NCBI GenBank assembly: GCA_946183145.1
Contig: CAMGZM010000003.1
Coordinates: 140,320-204,319, forward strand
DNA: 64,000 nt
Direction: 5' to 3'
Source of the DNA: an uncultured Fretibacterium sp.
GTDB taxonomy: Bacteria > Synergistota > Synergistia > Synergistales > Aminobacteriaceae
Notes under the pieces: model-generated
The model's input: the letters and a program-made list of their open reading frames with translations, nothing else
Databases searched by the model: none
Told to the model about the DNA's origin: nothing
Shown here: one piece after another, positions 27,401 to 35,613 of the stretch
How the letters are laid out: every line of letters starts with the position of its first letter
Position numbering within the stretch: the stretch's first letter is position 1
Made by a program: the position numbers and the translations under genes

Positions 27401-28659
27401 CAGGCACAAAGCCCATAGAGATAACGTGTAATGTTTCTGACGCTGACCTTGCGAAATTAGGCATCGGGGGATTGTCGGACTTGGGAATCGTCTTCACGAA
27501 TGACCCCGACAAAGGCACGGCAACACTAACTGGGACTCCGGGAATTTCCGTGAAGAATCTCCCGTTGATATTCACCGCGCAAAACTCAATCTCAACATCA
27601 GCAGCAAAGAAAGTGAATCTCACAATCGCAGGTGAAAGACCCGTATTCACTCTTCCTGAAGACAGCACGGTCAACATTCTCTGCGAAGTCAACAGCGACA
27701 TAACACTTGATTTTCAGGTTGAAGGAACGAGATTCATAACGTACAGCATGAACAAAGTGAACGGCTTTGAGCTGACTCAGACGGGAGATTATGACGCTAC
27801 ATTAACAGGAACAGCACCCGCAAGAGATACAACAACAACATTAACCGTAACTGCCGCTAATGCTGACGGGAAATCAACAAAACGAGTCGTAATTAAGACA
27901 CAGACTCCCCCGGAAATAACAACGGGTTCATCTTCTGCAGGCGCATTCTCATTGACGGACGCAACACTCAAGAAAAGATACAGCATGAAGTTTTCAGCAA
28001 CAGGAACAAAGACTATCAGATGGGCTATTGATGGAGATCTCCCTGAAGGACTAAAATTCTCAAACGGAACATTAAGCGGGACTCCAAAAGAAGCCGGAGA
28101 ATTTTCGTTCACTCTCACGGCCTCGAACGCAATCGGTGAAGACAAAAAAGAGTTTTCGCTCGCCGTAATTGATCCTGATAATACGAGTCTGCCGGAAACA
28201 ATCACGGAGGAAAAATCATCACTTCCGGAAAAAGAATCAGAAGCAGAATCGGTGAATGAGAATGAGAATACCGAATCCGAATCGCAGGCTCCAGAGTCAG
28301 ACAGCGAGTCAAAACCAGAGTCCGCAATAACATTCGGTGAAGCAAGAACGGCAATTCCGCAAATCTCAGAGCTTGACGGGAACGGCTATACAGTCGCGGC
28401 AATACTTCCTGAAGTGAGCGTGAAAGTTTCGGGAATGTATGACATTTCGGTGACTCTGTATGATAATGTCCCGGAAGGCGCAAAAATTTTCTGGTTCGCG
28501 TACCCTGAAGAGGGCGGAAAATCTGAGGACGACGAAATAGCAGAGTTCTATGATGATGCGGGAGCGGAGATTGATACGGTGCCTTCAAGCCGTAAAATTA
28601 CCGTAAGCGCATGGCTTAATGAAGGAGTGAAATATTATCCCGTTATAGCTGTTAAGTAA
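24451..28659 (+). CDS. exported papain-like (C1) cysteine peptidase with lectin-like domain and Ig-like repeats
   Basis: A 1402-residue secreted protein. A Sec signal peptide (MQKFLKRFSVSVLLIMTLFF, cleavage near AFA|DD) is followed by a propeptide-like region and a C1A peptidase domain: PYGTCWSFASIGAIESN with the catalytic Cys (about residue 123), NHAVQIIGWDDNY with the His (about 287), and LIKNSWGDEWW with the Asn (about 317). A beta-rich lectin-like domain (about 370-510) follows, then eight Ig-like repeats, each ending in a (S/T)GTP..AG.Y pattern (about 530-1230), a Ser/Glu/Pro-rich linker and a small C-terminal domain. There is no C-terminal anchor. AAAGGAG precedes ATG 24451; an earlier ATG at 24433 has none. 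Probably a surface or secreted protease acting on host or dietary protein. Confidence 0.9.
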   Translation: MQKFLKRFSVSVLLIMTLFFLPAFADDEGHFESLSPEFLEWQSEHESESDLPSSKNAMPGENDSGGYIPFPVDLSHLAENPPVETSQFPNRKDSTLPSAFDLRNVNGKSYVTSVKSQLPYGTCWSFASIGAIESNMLMQGLGTYDLSEMHLAWFAFRGDDKSKAFLNMHSSSFASVMGHGGNSFYPAALFTRLSGPAYESDVPYGENKQPSEGSPDDYTRAARVREIYYLSMAGEPNVNASDSARDIVKRRIMETGAVVGNYASNNGSYNKTTSAGTNYYYKSSSTNHAVQIIGWDDNYSRNNFATKPSVDGAWLIKNSWGDEWWTGSKYAGDNGCFWMSYAQHLTEGSAFITEKADEKMKAYYYDALGWCSTFSYSGSTIHAANVFKSERDGETLTEVGFITPNNNVNYEINIYAGMSSMPSSSPIPSGIMAGVSTSSGTIAYAGYHTVTLDTPVTLSEGEYFSVVVTFTNCSSAAVERKVSGWSNNAVIDTGSFFSPNGTSWVTGASQSANATIKAFTVSGKVSGTAPRIHDGYPDDAYMNQAYSYTVTASGTKPLTWSTSGNVPAGLAIDSSTGEISGTPTTEGNYTFNVTASNSYGSDKKSYTMNVWDVPVISKDEITGYVGYRLSYQMTLTPSASATWSTSDKLPAGLSLTKAGLISGKPTKAGTYSATLKAVTSVGESSAAVTFTINAKPVKPVIRIASLKAIMIGEEFSHDIEATGTEPITITIEGQPDGITLNSATAYMTGTPTTAGTYSIKITAENIATQLDNKPVTKTVKLTVKARPPVINAPATLDDAILGESYGYVKFSLSDGTSPVTWKLTGQPSGMSINSDGEIYGTPKKAGKFTLTVKATNAGGSDTVRLPLVVLQKPTITTTKISNATTDKKYTARLSAKGNTPIAWEISGLPETMTFTQNESGTTATITGTPVEAEDYEVKIRVSNAAGEDESTINFHVNGVAPKLSATLARAKVGEEYEETRIYATGTKPIEITCNVSDADLAKLGIGGLSDLGIVFTNDPDKGTATLTGTPGISVKNLPLIFTAQNSISTSAAKKVNLTIAGERPVFTLPEDSTVNILCEVNSDITLDFQVEGTRFITYSMNKVNGFELTQTGDYDATLTGTAPARDTTTTLTVTAANADGKSTKRVVIKTQTPPEITTGSSSAGAFSLTDATLKKRYSMKFSATGTKTIRWAIDGDLPEGLKFSNGTLSGTPKEAGEFSFTLTASNAIGEDKKEFSLAVIDPDNTSLPETITEEKSSLPEKESEAESVNENENTESESQAPESDSESKPESAITFGEARTAIPQISELDGNGYTVAAILPEVSVKVSGMYDISVTLYDNVPEGAKIFWFAYPEEGGKSEDDEIAEFYDDAGAEIDTVPSSRKITVSAWLNEGVKYYPVIAVK

Positions 28660-28681
28660 CACGATTCAGCGCAAAAATTTA

Positions 28682-28708
28682 CCCCCGGAATTAACCCGGG
28701 GGCTTTTT
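28682..28708. terminator. bidirectional terminator between the peptidase gene and ilvN
   Basis: CCCCCGG (28682-28688) pairs with CCGGGGG (28696-28702), followed on the plus strand by CTTTTT. On the minus strand it is followed by TAAATTTTT, so it can also serve ilvB-ilvN. Confidence 0.85.
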
Positions 28709-28732
28709 GTTATCTTGATGACGTTATGAGAT

Positions 28733-29251
28733 TTACATTTCTCCGCGTTCAATCGCAACTATACCCGTTCGCGCAAGATCTATTATCCCGAACTCCTTTA
28801 ACAGATCCTGAAATGCTCCCGTCTTCTGGTCATCTCCCGTAACAGACACCGTAATGCTATCGGGCGTTATGTCAACAACTGAGCCGCGAAATATGTTGCA
28901 GATCTGTATGACTTCATTTCTTGCTGCCCTGTCTGCTGCATGTACACGCACTAACATCAATTCACGCCGCACTGATTTTGACGGGTCAAGAATCTCAACG
29001 TAATGTATCGGCACGAGTTTTCGCAACTGACTGCACAAGAGCTTTATTCTTTCCTCGTCCGAATATATTTCTATCGTGAAGCGCGTAACATTCTGGTCAA
29101 CCGTCCATCCCGCCGCTATCGTCTCAATGTTATATCCCTTCCGTGAGAACAAATGCGCCAATTGTGAGAGGACTCCCGCTTCATTGTCCATAGCTGTTAT
29201 TATCGTGTAACGCTTGAGGGATTTGCTGTCTTCTTTTGCCTGCATTATCAT
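28733..29251 (-). CDS. ilvN: acetolactate synthase, small regulatory subunit
   Basis: A regulatory subunit of acetohydroxyacid synthase, 170-172 residues, with an N-terminal ACT domain (YTIITAMDNEAGVLSQLAHLFSRKGYNIETIAAG, about residues 15-48) that binds valine for feedback inhibition, and a C-terminal ACT-like domain (ADRAARNEVIQICNIFRGSVVDI). It follows ilvB by seven bases. Two ATG codons are possible (29251 or 29245); spacing to AGGCGGTG favours the second. Length fits the IlvH/IlvN family. Confidence 0.94.
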   Translation of the reverse strand: MIMQAKEDSKSLKRYTIITAMDNEAGVLSQLAHLFSRKGYNIETIAAGWTVDQNVTRFTIEIYSDEERIKLLCSQLRKLVPIHYVEILDPSKSVRRELMLVRVHAADRAARNEVIQICNIFRGSVVDITPDSITVSVTGDDQKTGAFQDLLKEFGIIDLARTGIVAIERGEM

Positions 29252-29258
29252 TCACCGC

Positions 29259-30998
29259 CTAATAGAGCATGAAATTTGTGATGAAACTGTTTCCGCCGAC
29301 CATAGGACGCACCATTTCATCAATATCAATACGGCAGTCAATAACCCAGCCGAGTCCGTCAGAACGTGAGTCAACAGCCGTACGCAAAACTTTCCGCAAT
29401 GTCTCTTCATCCCTCACCGTCGCGCCGTGAATCCCGTAAGCCTCAGCGAGTTTCACAAAGTCCGGCCCTCTGTCTAATGTCGTCTGCGAATAATGCTCGT
29501 GATAAATGAGGTGCTGCCACTGCCTGACCATTCCGAGCGTCTGATTGTTGAACAGTAACGTGATAATCGGCATGTGATAATACTGCTCTGTTGCAAGTTC
29601 GTTGCAGTTCATTCTGAATGAGCCGTCGCCAGTAACATGCAAAACAGTTTTCTCCGGGTTTCCTGCCTGAACGCCGATAGCCGCGCCGAGTCCGAATCCC
29701 ATTGTGCCGAATCCGCCCGACGTTATGAGCTGGCCGGGGTAATCAAACCTGAAATGCTGAATCGCCCACATCTGATGCTGCCCGACATCTGTCGTAACCA
29801 TTGTGTCTTGTGGGAGAATTTCTGCGGCTGACGAAAGAATCTGTTTCGGGGTCAAATTTCCGTTCTTGGGATCATCGTATTCAGTTTCGCGGCGGAATGA
29901 GAAGACATAATTTTTCCAGCCGTCATTATTCTTGTCGCGCTTGAGTTTCGACAGCAACAGAGTCAGGATTTCTTTTGCGTCCCCGATAATATTAAGGTCT
30001 GTCTTAACGTTCTTGTTGATTTCTGACGGGTCAATGTCAATGTGTACGATTTTCGCATTCTTCGCAAAGCCCGCAGGATTAAGCGTAACTCTGTCTGAGA
30101 ACCTGCACCCTACAGCTATAAGAAGGTCGCAAGCGTCGCAAGCCATGTTTGAAGCCTGTGATCCGTGCATACCAATCATGCCCGTTTTGAGAGGATCATA
30201 ACCGCCGAAAGCCCCCCCGCCCATTACGGTAATTGCGACAGGTGAGTCCATTCTCCGGGCGAGAGTCCGAAATTCCTCCGACGCTCCCGAACGCACGACT
30301 CCGCCTCCGCAAATCAATAACGGCTTCTCCGACTCGTCAATCATTTCCGCAAGAGTCTCAACTGCTTTAACGTCAATATCCGGGTAACCTATTGCGGGGT
30401 GATGTGTGTCTCTCATTCTTGATATGCGTTTGCTTCCTGACGAAACGAAATCTTCAGGCGTTACAGGCTCATAAAGACATTCATCGGCTGTTGCGTTCTT
30501 CTGAATGTCAATCAATACGGGGCCGGGCCTGCCCATTTTCGCGACTGCAAAAGCCTCCCTCACAGTGTCAGCGAGATTCTTAACGTTGCTCACGATATAG
30601 CTGCATTTTGTGATTGGGAGAGTTACTCCGGTGATGTCAACTTCCTGAAATGAATCGCGCCCGATAAGATCCGAATTAACGTTGCAGGTTATGAATACGA
30701 CAGGAGAAGAGTCCATGTATGCTGTTGCGACTCCTGTCGTGAGATTCGTTGAACCCGGCCCGGACGTAGCAAAACAGACTCCGACTCGGCCTGTAGATCT
30801 CGCGTAACCGTCAGCGGCGTGTGAAGCTCCTTGCTCGTGCGCTGTCAAAATGTGGCGGATTTCGGGATGTTCATATAACTTGTCGTAAACGTTCAGGATT
30901 GCCCCGCCGGGATAACCGAATATCGTATCGACTCCCTGTTCTAAGAGGCATTGTATTAATATCTCTGAGCCGTTTATCTTTCTTGATACTTTGTCCAT
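29259..30998 (-). CDS. ilvB: acetolactate synthase, large catalytic subunit
   Basis: A 579-residue thiamin-diphosphate enzyme that condenses two pyruvates, or pyruvate and 2-oxobutyrate, at the entry to branched-chain amino acid synthesis. Motifs: GYPGGAILNVYD, the catalytic Glu in HEQGASHAADGYARSTG (about residue 54), CFATSGPGSTNLTTG, the FAD-region GRDSFQEVDI, and the TPP/Mg motif GDGSFRMNCNELATE...NN (about 458-490). Ends with RPMVGGNSF region as in the family. SD GAGGGG before ATG. Confidence 0.95.
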   Translation of the reverse strand: MDKVSRKINGSEILIQCLLEQGVDTIFGYPGGAILNVYDKLYEHPEIRHILTAHEQGASHAADGYARSTGRVGVCFATSGPGSTNLTTGVATAYMDSSPVVFITCNVNSDLIGRDSFQEVDITGVTLPITKCSYIVSNVKNLADTVREAFAVAKMGRPGPVLIDIQKNATADECLYEPVTPEDFVSSGSKRISRMRDTHHPAIGYPDIDVKAVETLAEMIDESEKPLLICGGGVVRSGASEEFRTLARRMDSPVAITVMGGGAFGGYDPLKTGMIGMHGSQASNMACDACDLLIAVGCRFSDRVTLNPAGFAKNAKIVHIDIDPSEINKNVKTDLNIIGDAKEILTLLLSKLKRDKNNDGWKNYVFSFRRETEYDDPKNGNLTPKQILSSAAEILPQDTMVTTDVGQHQMWAIQHFRFDYPGQLITSGGFGTMGFGLGAAIGVQAGNPEKTVLHVTGDGSFRMNCNELATEQYYHMPIITLLFNNQTLGMVRQWQHLIYHEHYSQTTLDRGPDFVKLAEAYGIHGATVRDEETLRKVLRTAVDSRSDGLGWVIDCRIDIDEMVRPMVGGNSFITNFMLY

Positions 30999-31080
30999 AA
31001 ATACCCCTCGTTGAAAAAATTTTCCTGAAATTGTAGCACAGTCGTATAGAATATCAGCATTATCGAAACTCGCCGTAAAA

Positions 31081-32374
31081 TCCCTAGCTTTAGCTATGTG
31101 GATAGAAAGCGCAATATATTATAATTCCCAATATGAAAACGTTTTGTTTCAAACTCTATCATTCTGACCATAATGATGCCTTAATGAGCCTAATTAATGT
31201 AGCTGGCCTCATATACAATCATTGCATAGCCTTGCATAAACGCTATTACAGGTTGTATAAGAAATCTCTCAAAGCTAACCGACTGAAAAATCATCTGGCT
31301 AAATTGAAGCATACACAAAGATTTGCGTATATGAGCAAGCTAGGTTCACAGGCAGTGCAAGACATAGCAGAGCGTATAGACCGTGCCTATAATCTTTTCT
31401 GGAGCAACCTCAAACGCAAGAAAAAAAGTTCCCTGCCCAAATTTAAGAAAGTGCGTAGATATAAATCATTCACCCTGAAACAAGCAGGGTGGAAGCTGGA
31501 CGAGTTAATAGGCAAAATCCGCATAGGCAAAAAATGGTACGGGTATTTTCAATCTCGAAAGATAGAGGGCAAAATCAAGACTGTAACAATAAAGCGTGAT
31601 AATGTCGGCGATATACACATCTATCTTGTGTGTGATAATCAGTGCGATAACATCAAGCCGCGAACGGGTAAAAGCGTCGGGTTAGATTTCGGGCTGAAAC
31701 AGTTTCTCACAGGTTCAGACGGACATAACATAAAATCGCCGTACTTTTTCATGCTGAATATTAAGACAATCCGTAAGAAGTGCCGTAACTTATCCCGCAA
31801 AAAAGAAGGCTCGCATAACCGCAGCCGAGCTAGGAAAGATTTAGCCCGCACATACAGGAAAGTAAATAACCAGCGCAAAGATTTCCACTTCAAGACAGCC
31901 CGCAGACTTTGTGAGGAATACGCAGTAATATGCCTTGAGACGCTGAACATAAAAGGGATGGCACGTAGATGGGGGCGAAAAGTGCACAGCTTAGGCTTCT
32001 ATAACTTCGTAGAAATCTTAAAGTATGAAGCAATGAAGTTAGGAACTCAAATAATCTTTGTGGACAGGTATTTTCCCTCAAGCCAGCTTTGCAGTGAATG
32101 CGGGTATAAAAACAAGGCAGTGAAGGACTTAAAGATAAGAGAATGGGAGTGTCCTAACTGCCATGCTATACACGACAGGGATAAGAACGCGGCAAAAAAT
32201 ATATTGATGGCTGGGACATACTTGCGTGCGCTTACGCAGCCAGCCAATGGAGGAGAACCCGTGCCTTACGGCGTGCAAGCACAAGACACTCGCAAGAGCG
32301 CAAGGTTTGTTGATACCAGAATCGTCCGCCTTTGCTAGCGCGCGCTATGCGACAGGCGTGGGGAGTATGTCAAT
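31081..32374 (+). mobile_element. IS200/IS605-type TnpB-only element, copy 1
   Basis: The element holds one full tnpB and no tnpA. Its right boundary is set by comparison with copy 2 at the window's end: both share GCGTGGGGAGTATGTCAAT and then diverge, at 32374 here. The left end is approximate; a 12-base palindrome TAGCTTTAGCTA (31085-31096) of the subterminal hairpin type lies about 40 bases before the gene. No target duplication is expected for this family. The sequence just past the right end would be the guide part of its omega RNA. Confidence 0.75.
31133..32338 (+). CDS. tnpB: TnpB RNA-guided nuclease (IS605 OrfB family)
   Basis: A 401-residue, apparently intact TnpB. The RuvC catalytic residues are all present: Asp in VGLDFGLKQFLTGSDG, Glu in ICLETLNIKGMARRW, and Asp in HDRDKNAAKNILMAG. 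The zinc finger is CSECGYKN...CPNCH. The basic N-terminal half binds the guide RNA. TnpB cuts DNA next to a short motif, which helps the element persist at its donor site. The 3' end and downstream flank normally encode the omega RNA. Its C-terminus (DTRIVRLC) differs from copy 2 (DTRIARI) because a GC-rich palindrome (32336-32347) has been gained at the stop codon. Confidence 0.93.
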   Translation: MKTFCFKLYHSDHNDALMSLINVAGLIYNHCIALHKRYYRLYKKSLKANRLKNHLAKLKHTQRFAYMSKLGSQAVQDIAERIDRAYNLFWSNLKRKKKSSLPKFKKVRRYKSFTLKQAGWKLDELIGKIRIGKKWYGYFQSRKIEGKIKTVTIKRDNVGDIHIYLVCDNQCDNIKPRTGKSVGLDFGLKQFLTGSDGHNIKSPYFFMLNIKTIRKKCRNLSRKKEGSHNRSRARKDLARTYRKVNNQRKDFHFKTARRLCEEYAVICLETLNIKGMARRWGRKVHSLGFYNFVEILKYEAMKLGTQIIFVDRYFPSSQLCSECGYKNKAVKDLKIREWECPNCHAIHDRDKNAAKNILMAGTYLRALTQPANGGEPVPYGVQAQDTRKSARFVDTRIVRLC

Positions 32375-32391
32375 CACACGGAGGCTTAATC

Positions 32392-34368
32392 ATGCACAAA
32401 AAATTTTCAGCGTTAATTGCTTTTCTCATTCTCTCATCGTCAGCTTCATTTGCCCATGACATAATCATAGCGGGCGGAGGCATGTCGGGAGTCTCAGCAG
32501 CGATTCAGGCCACGAGACTCGGCGCAAGCGTACTCATCATTGAGCCTACAAACATGCTCGGAGGCCAGGCAACAGCGGCGGGAGTCTCAACAATGGACGA
32601 CATGACACGGCTGAAAGAGAGCGGAATTTACCGGGAGTTCATGAACAGAGTCAGGAGTCATTATTCGGCCATGAGGAAATCAATCGCTACATCATACTGG
32701 AAGACAGACGGAAAAGCATTCGAGCCGAAGGTCGGAAGCGACATTCTCAAGGACATGGCAAAAAGCGCGGACGTAATTTATCACTCTGAAATCATCAGCG
32801 TGAAATCATCATCAGCCGGAAAAATCATCACCGCCAAAACTCCGCAAGGCTCAAAAAATTTCACGTGCAAGATTCTCATTGACGCAACAGAATACGGAGA
32901 TGTTATACCGCTGGCAGGACTCAAATACCGTTCTGGAAATTCCGTATCACCAGACATGAATCCCGACTCAATGATTCAGGATATAACGTGGACAGCAATA
33001 ATCCGTAAATACCCGAAAGGAGTCCCCGAACATTTGCGGCCTAAATCGCCATTGCCGGAATACGAACGCGCACGGAAAAATTATCTCGCCTACGTATCAC
33101 GAAATTCATTCGGAGCGGGGAATCGCTCGCCGTTCAAACTTCCTGCTGAGTTTTCAGCGCACAACGGTTACAGGGCAGTACCAGACTCATATTCACCCGG
33201 AAGCTACACAGGAGCGCGCAAAGACTGGAAGCGAATCACAAAGACGGGCGTAAACTGGGGAAATGATTACCCGGGCCAATACGGATGGGATGAGAAATAC
33301 GGAATCCCAATCGCATACCTTGAGGATAAATCATTCAGGGAACACATTAACCGCGAGGCACTGATAAAGACTCTTCACTTCATCTACTACATTCAAAACG
33401 AATTGGGCGAGTCATGGTCAGTTGATGAGAATGAATATGACGATCTCCCGAAAGAAGCAGAAGGACTCCCGGACGAATGGAAAAATATTGCCCGTCATTT
33501 TCCGCCAGTGCCTTACGTACGAGAGTCGCGCAGGATTGTGGGAGATTACACGTACAATTCTCACGCAATCTACACTAACTCCGAAAGTTACAGGAACGGG
33601 AAAAAGAATCAGGAAATCTCCGACACAATCGCAATAGGAGGATACATATTAGACCTTCATACGGGTGATGATGATGATGACTTTGAACACGAACTCGGTG
33701 AACGTCAAGCGGCAATGAGGACTCACGAACCCGCCGGAGCGTTTCAGGTGCCAATGAGAATATTTATACCTGCGAGCGATGATAATTTTCTTGCGGCTGA
33801 AAAGAATCTCTCTATGTCCCGTCTTGCTACAAGCGCGTTAAGATTACAGCCTGTTTGCATGATGACAGGGCAAGCAGTTGGGACTCTCGCGGCGTTGGCA
33901 GTAAGTTATGACGTAAAGCCCCGCGATATTCACGCTGTACACGTGCAGAAAGTTCTTGCTGATTCGGGAGTAATGTTGTCGCTTGCTGAATATTCAGATG
34001 TCCCGGATGATAACGAGTATTACGGAGCTGTTCAGATTGCGACTCTGTATAAACTCGTTGAGCCTGAGAAATTCCCCGTTTACCCAAAGCAGAGAATAAG
34101 CACGCCTTCAAAGACACGCAGAGTCCCCGGCAAATTTGGAGTCAACAAGGCTGTAACAGAAAAGGAATTTGCAGAAATGATTTCACGGGCAGAAGCGGCC
34201 ATGACGAAAAGCATAAAGGCAAAATATCATGACGGAATGACACGGGGCGGGGCAGTGAGAATTATTGTTGACGCTATGAATGACTCATTTTCCCACGCAG
34301 AAACGGCTGAACATGGAGTCAAGAAGCTCATCACCGGCATCAACTCCCAAGACTCGCAGCAGCCTTAA
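32392..34368 (+). CDS. exported FAD-dependent oxidoreductase
   Basis: A 658-residue protein with a signal peptide (MHKKFSALIAFLILSSSASF, cleavage near FA|HD) followed directly by a dinucleotide-binding motif IIIAGGGMSGVSAAIQATRLGASVLIIEP. GGQATAAGVSTMDD and ILIDATEYGDVIPLAG are typical of the FAD_oxidored (PF12831-like) family. The substrate is unknown; members act outside the cytoplasm in anaerobes. ATG 32392 is fixed by GGAGG eight bases upstream. The right end of the TnpB element lies only 17 bases before the start, so the original promoter is displaced or supplied by the element. The last 84 bases overlap the mnmE 3' end, transcribed from the other side. Confidence 0.85.
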   Translation: MHKKFSALIAFLILSSSASFAHDIIIAGGGMSGVSAAIQATRLGASVLIIEPTNMLGGQATAAGVSTMDDMTRLKESGIYREFMNRVRSHYSAMRKSIATSYWKTDGKAFEPKVGSDILKDMAKSADVIYHSEIISVKSSSAGKIITAKTPQGSKNFTCKILIDATEYGDVIPLAGLKYRSGNSVSPDMNPDSMIQDITWTAIIRKYPKGVPEHLRPKSPLPEYERARKNYLAYVSRNSFGAGNRSPFKLPAEFSAHNGYRAVPDSYSPGSYTGARKDWKRITKTGVNWGNDYPGQYGWDEKYGIPIAYLEDKSFREHINREALIKTLHFIYYIQNELGESWSVDENEYDDLPKEAEGLPDEWKNIARHFPPVPYVRESRRIVGDYTYNSHAIYTNSESYRNGKKNQEISDTIAIGGYILDLHTGDDDDDFEHELGERQAAMRTHEPAGAFQVPMRIFIPASDDNFLAAEKNLSMSRLATSALRLQPVCMMTGQAVGTLAALAVSYDVKPRDIHAVHVQKVLADSGVMLSLAEYSDVPDDNEYYGAVQIATLYKLVEPEKFPVYPKQRISTPSKTRRVPGKFGVNKAVTEKEFAEMISRAEAAMTKSIKAKYHDGMTRGGAVRIIVDAMNDSFSHAETAEHGVKKLITGINSQDSQQP

Positions 34369-35613
34369 CCGCGCAGACCCCACAAGACCCGCCGCAACAT
34401 CATCACCGAAAGCGGCGGACTCTCTTCCTTCCCTCAAATCACGCAACGCCCCTCGCAGTTCCTCAAGCTGAAATGCCGAGACGTTAAGCCCCGATGACAC
34501 TGAGCAATCTTTCACGGCCATGTTGTATATTGCGGTCTTCAAAGCGTCAATGCCTTCACCGTTTTTTGCCGAAATGTGAATCACCTTGCATGACGACTCA
34601 ATACCGCCGATTTCATTCGGAAGGTCTGATTTGTTGACTGCAATTATTGCGTTACGTCCTTCAAGAGAGCGTATATGACTCGAATCTTCAGCCGTAATTT
34701 TCTGCGAGCCGTCAAGAACATAGATACATATATCCGACTCATTCATGGCCGAAATTGCGAGCCTCACTCCCTCCGACTCTATTACGTCATCAGACTCACG
34801 AAGCCCGGCAGTGTCTGAGAATTTCACGGGGACTCCTCCGATAATGATTGACTCCTCTATGATGTCGCGTGTAGTTCCGGGGATGTCGGTAACGATTGCG
34901 CGTTTTCGTCCGACAATGGCATTCAGCAATGACGATTTTCCCGCATTGGGACGGCCTGCGATTACGGCATTAACGCCATGACTCAGAATTATTCCCGCAG
35001 AACATCGCGGTATCAATTCCTCAAGCGATGAGATAATCCGGCTGATTTCACCTTCAACATCAAGCCCCGCAAGAGTCTCGCCTTCAGGAAAATCAAGCTG
35101 TATTTCTATTTTCCCCTGAAGGGTTAATACATCGTCATGAATTTTCATCACAGCCCGCGACAATTCGCCCGTTAGAGTCCTAGCCGCCGCTTTGAGAGCC
35201 TCATTGCTCCGTGAAGTTATTGCCGACAAAACGCCCTCAGCCTGCGCCAAATCAATATGGCCGTTGATGAATGCGCGCCGTGTAAATTCTCCGGGTTCTG
35301 CGATTCTTGCGCCGTTCGACAACAAAAGCTCAAGGCATGTTTGAGCCGCGAATATTCCCCCGTGAGTGTGAATCTCTACAACATTTTCACCCGTGTAACT
35401 TTTGGGACTCTTGAAGCAGACGCACAAAACGCGGTCGATAATATTCCCGTCATTGTCATGAAGAGTCGTCAAGTACATACGGCCATGTTCGGGGAAATCC
35501 TGACGGGCTAAAATTTTGCGTGATACAGAAACGGCATCAGGCCCGGAGATTCTTGTTACTGCGATTGCTCCCTCGCCCAATGCCGTAGATATTGCCGCTA
35601 TTGTGTCGTTCAT
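34285..35613 (-). CDS. mnmE: tRNA-modifying GTPase MnmE
   Basis: MnmE, with MnmG, installs the 5-carboxymethylaminomethyl group on wobble uridine. The 442-residue protein has the N-terminal folate-binding domain (DTIAAISTALGEGAIAVTRISG; HTHGG), a G domain with GRPNAGKSSLLNAI (about residue 215), DIPGTTRD, DTAGLRE, and NKSD, and the C-terminal FCVGK, a variant of the conserved C(I/L)GK catalytic tail. ATG 35613 overlaps the stop of the upstream nucleotidyltransferase gene (ATGA). Its 3' end overlaps the FAD oxidoreductase gene by 84 bases. Confidence 0.95.
   Translation of the reverse strand: MNDTIAAISTALGEGAIAVTRISGPDAVSVSRKILARQDFPEHGRMYLTTLHDNDGNIIDRVLCVCFKSPKSYTGENVVEIHTHGGIFAAQTCLELLLSNGARIAEPGEFTRRAFINGHIDLAQAEGVLSAITSRSNEALKAAARTLTGELSRAVMKIHDDVLTLQGKIEIQLDFPEGETLAGLDVEGEISRIISSLEELIPRCSAGIILSHGVNAVIAGRPNAGKSSLLNAIVGRKRAIVTDIPGTTRDIIEESIIIGGVPVKFSDTAGLRESDDVIESEGVRLAISAMNESDICIYVLDGSQKITAEDSSHIRSLEGRNAIIAVNKSDLPNEIGGIESSCKVIHISAKNGEGIDALKTAIYNMAVKDCSVSSGLNVSAFQLEELRGALRDLREGRESAAFGDDVAAGLVGSARLRLLRVLGVDAGDELLDSMFSRFCVGK

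Noticed and set aside
31133..32338. Nuclease-dead TnpB repressor (TldR-like)
   Set aside because: All three RuvC acidic residues and both zinc-finger cysteine pairs are present, so it should be an active nuclease.
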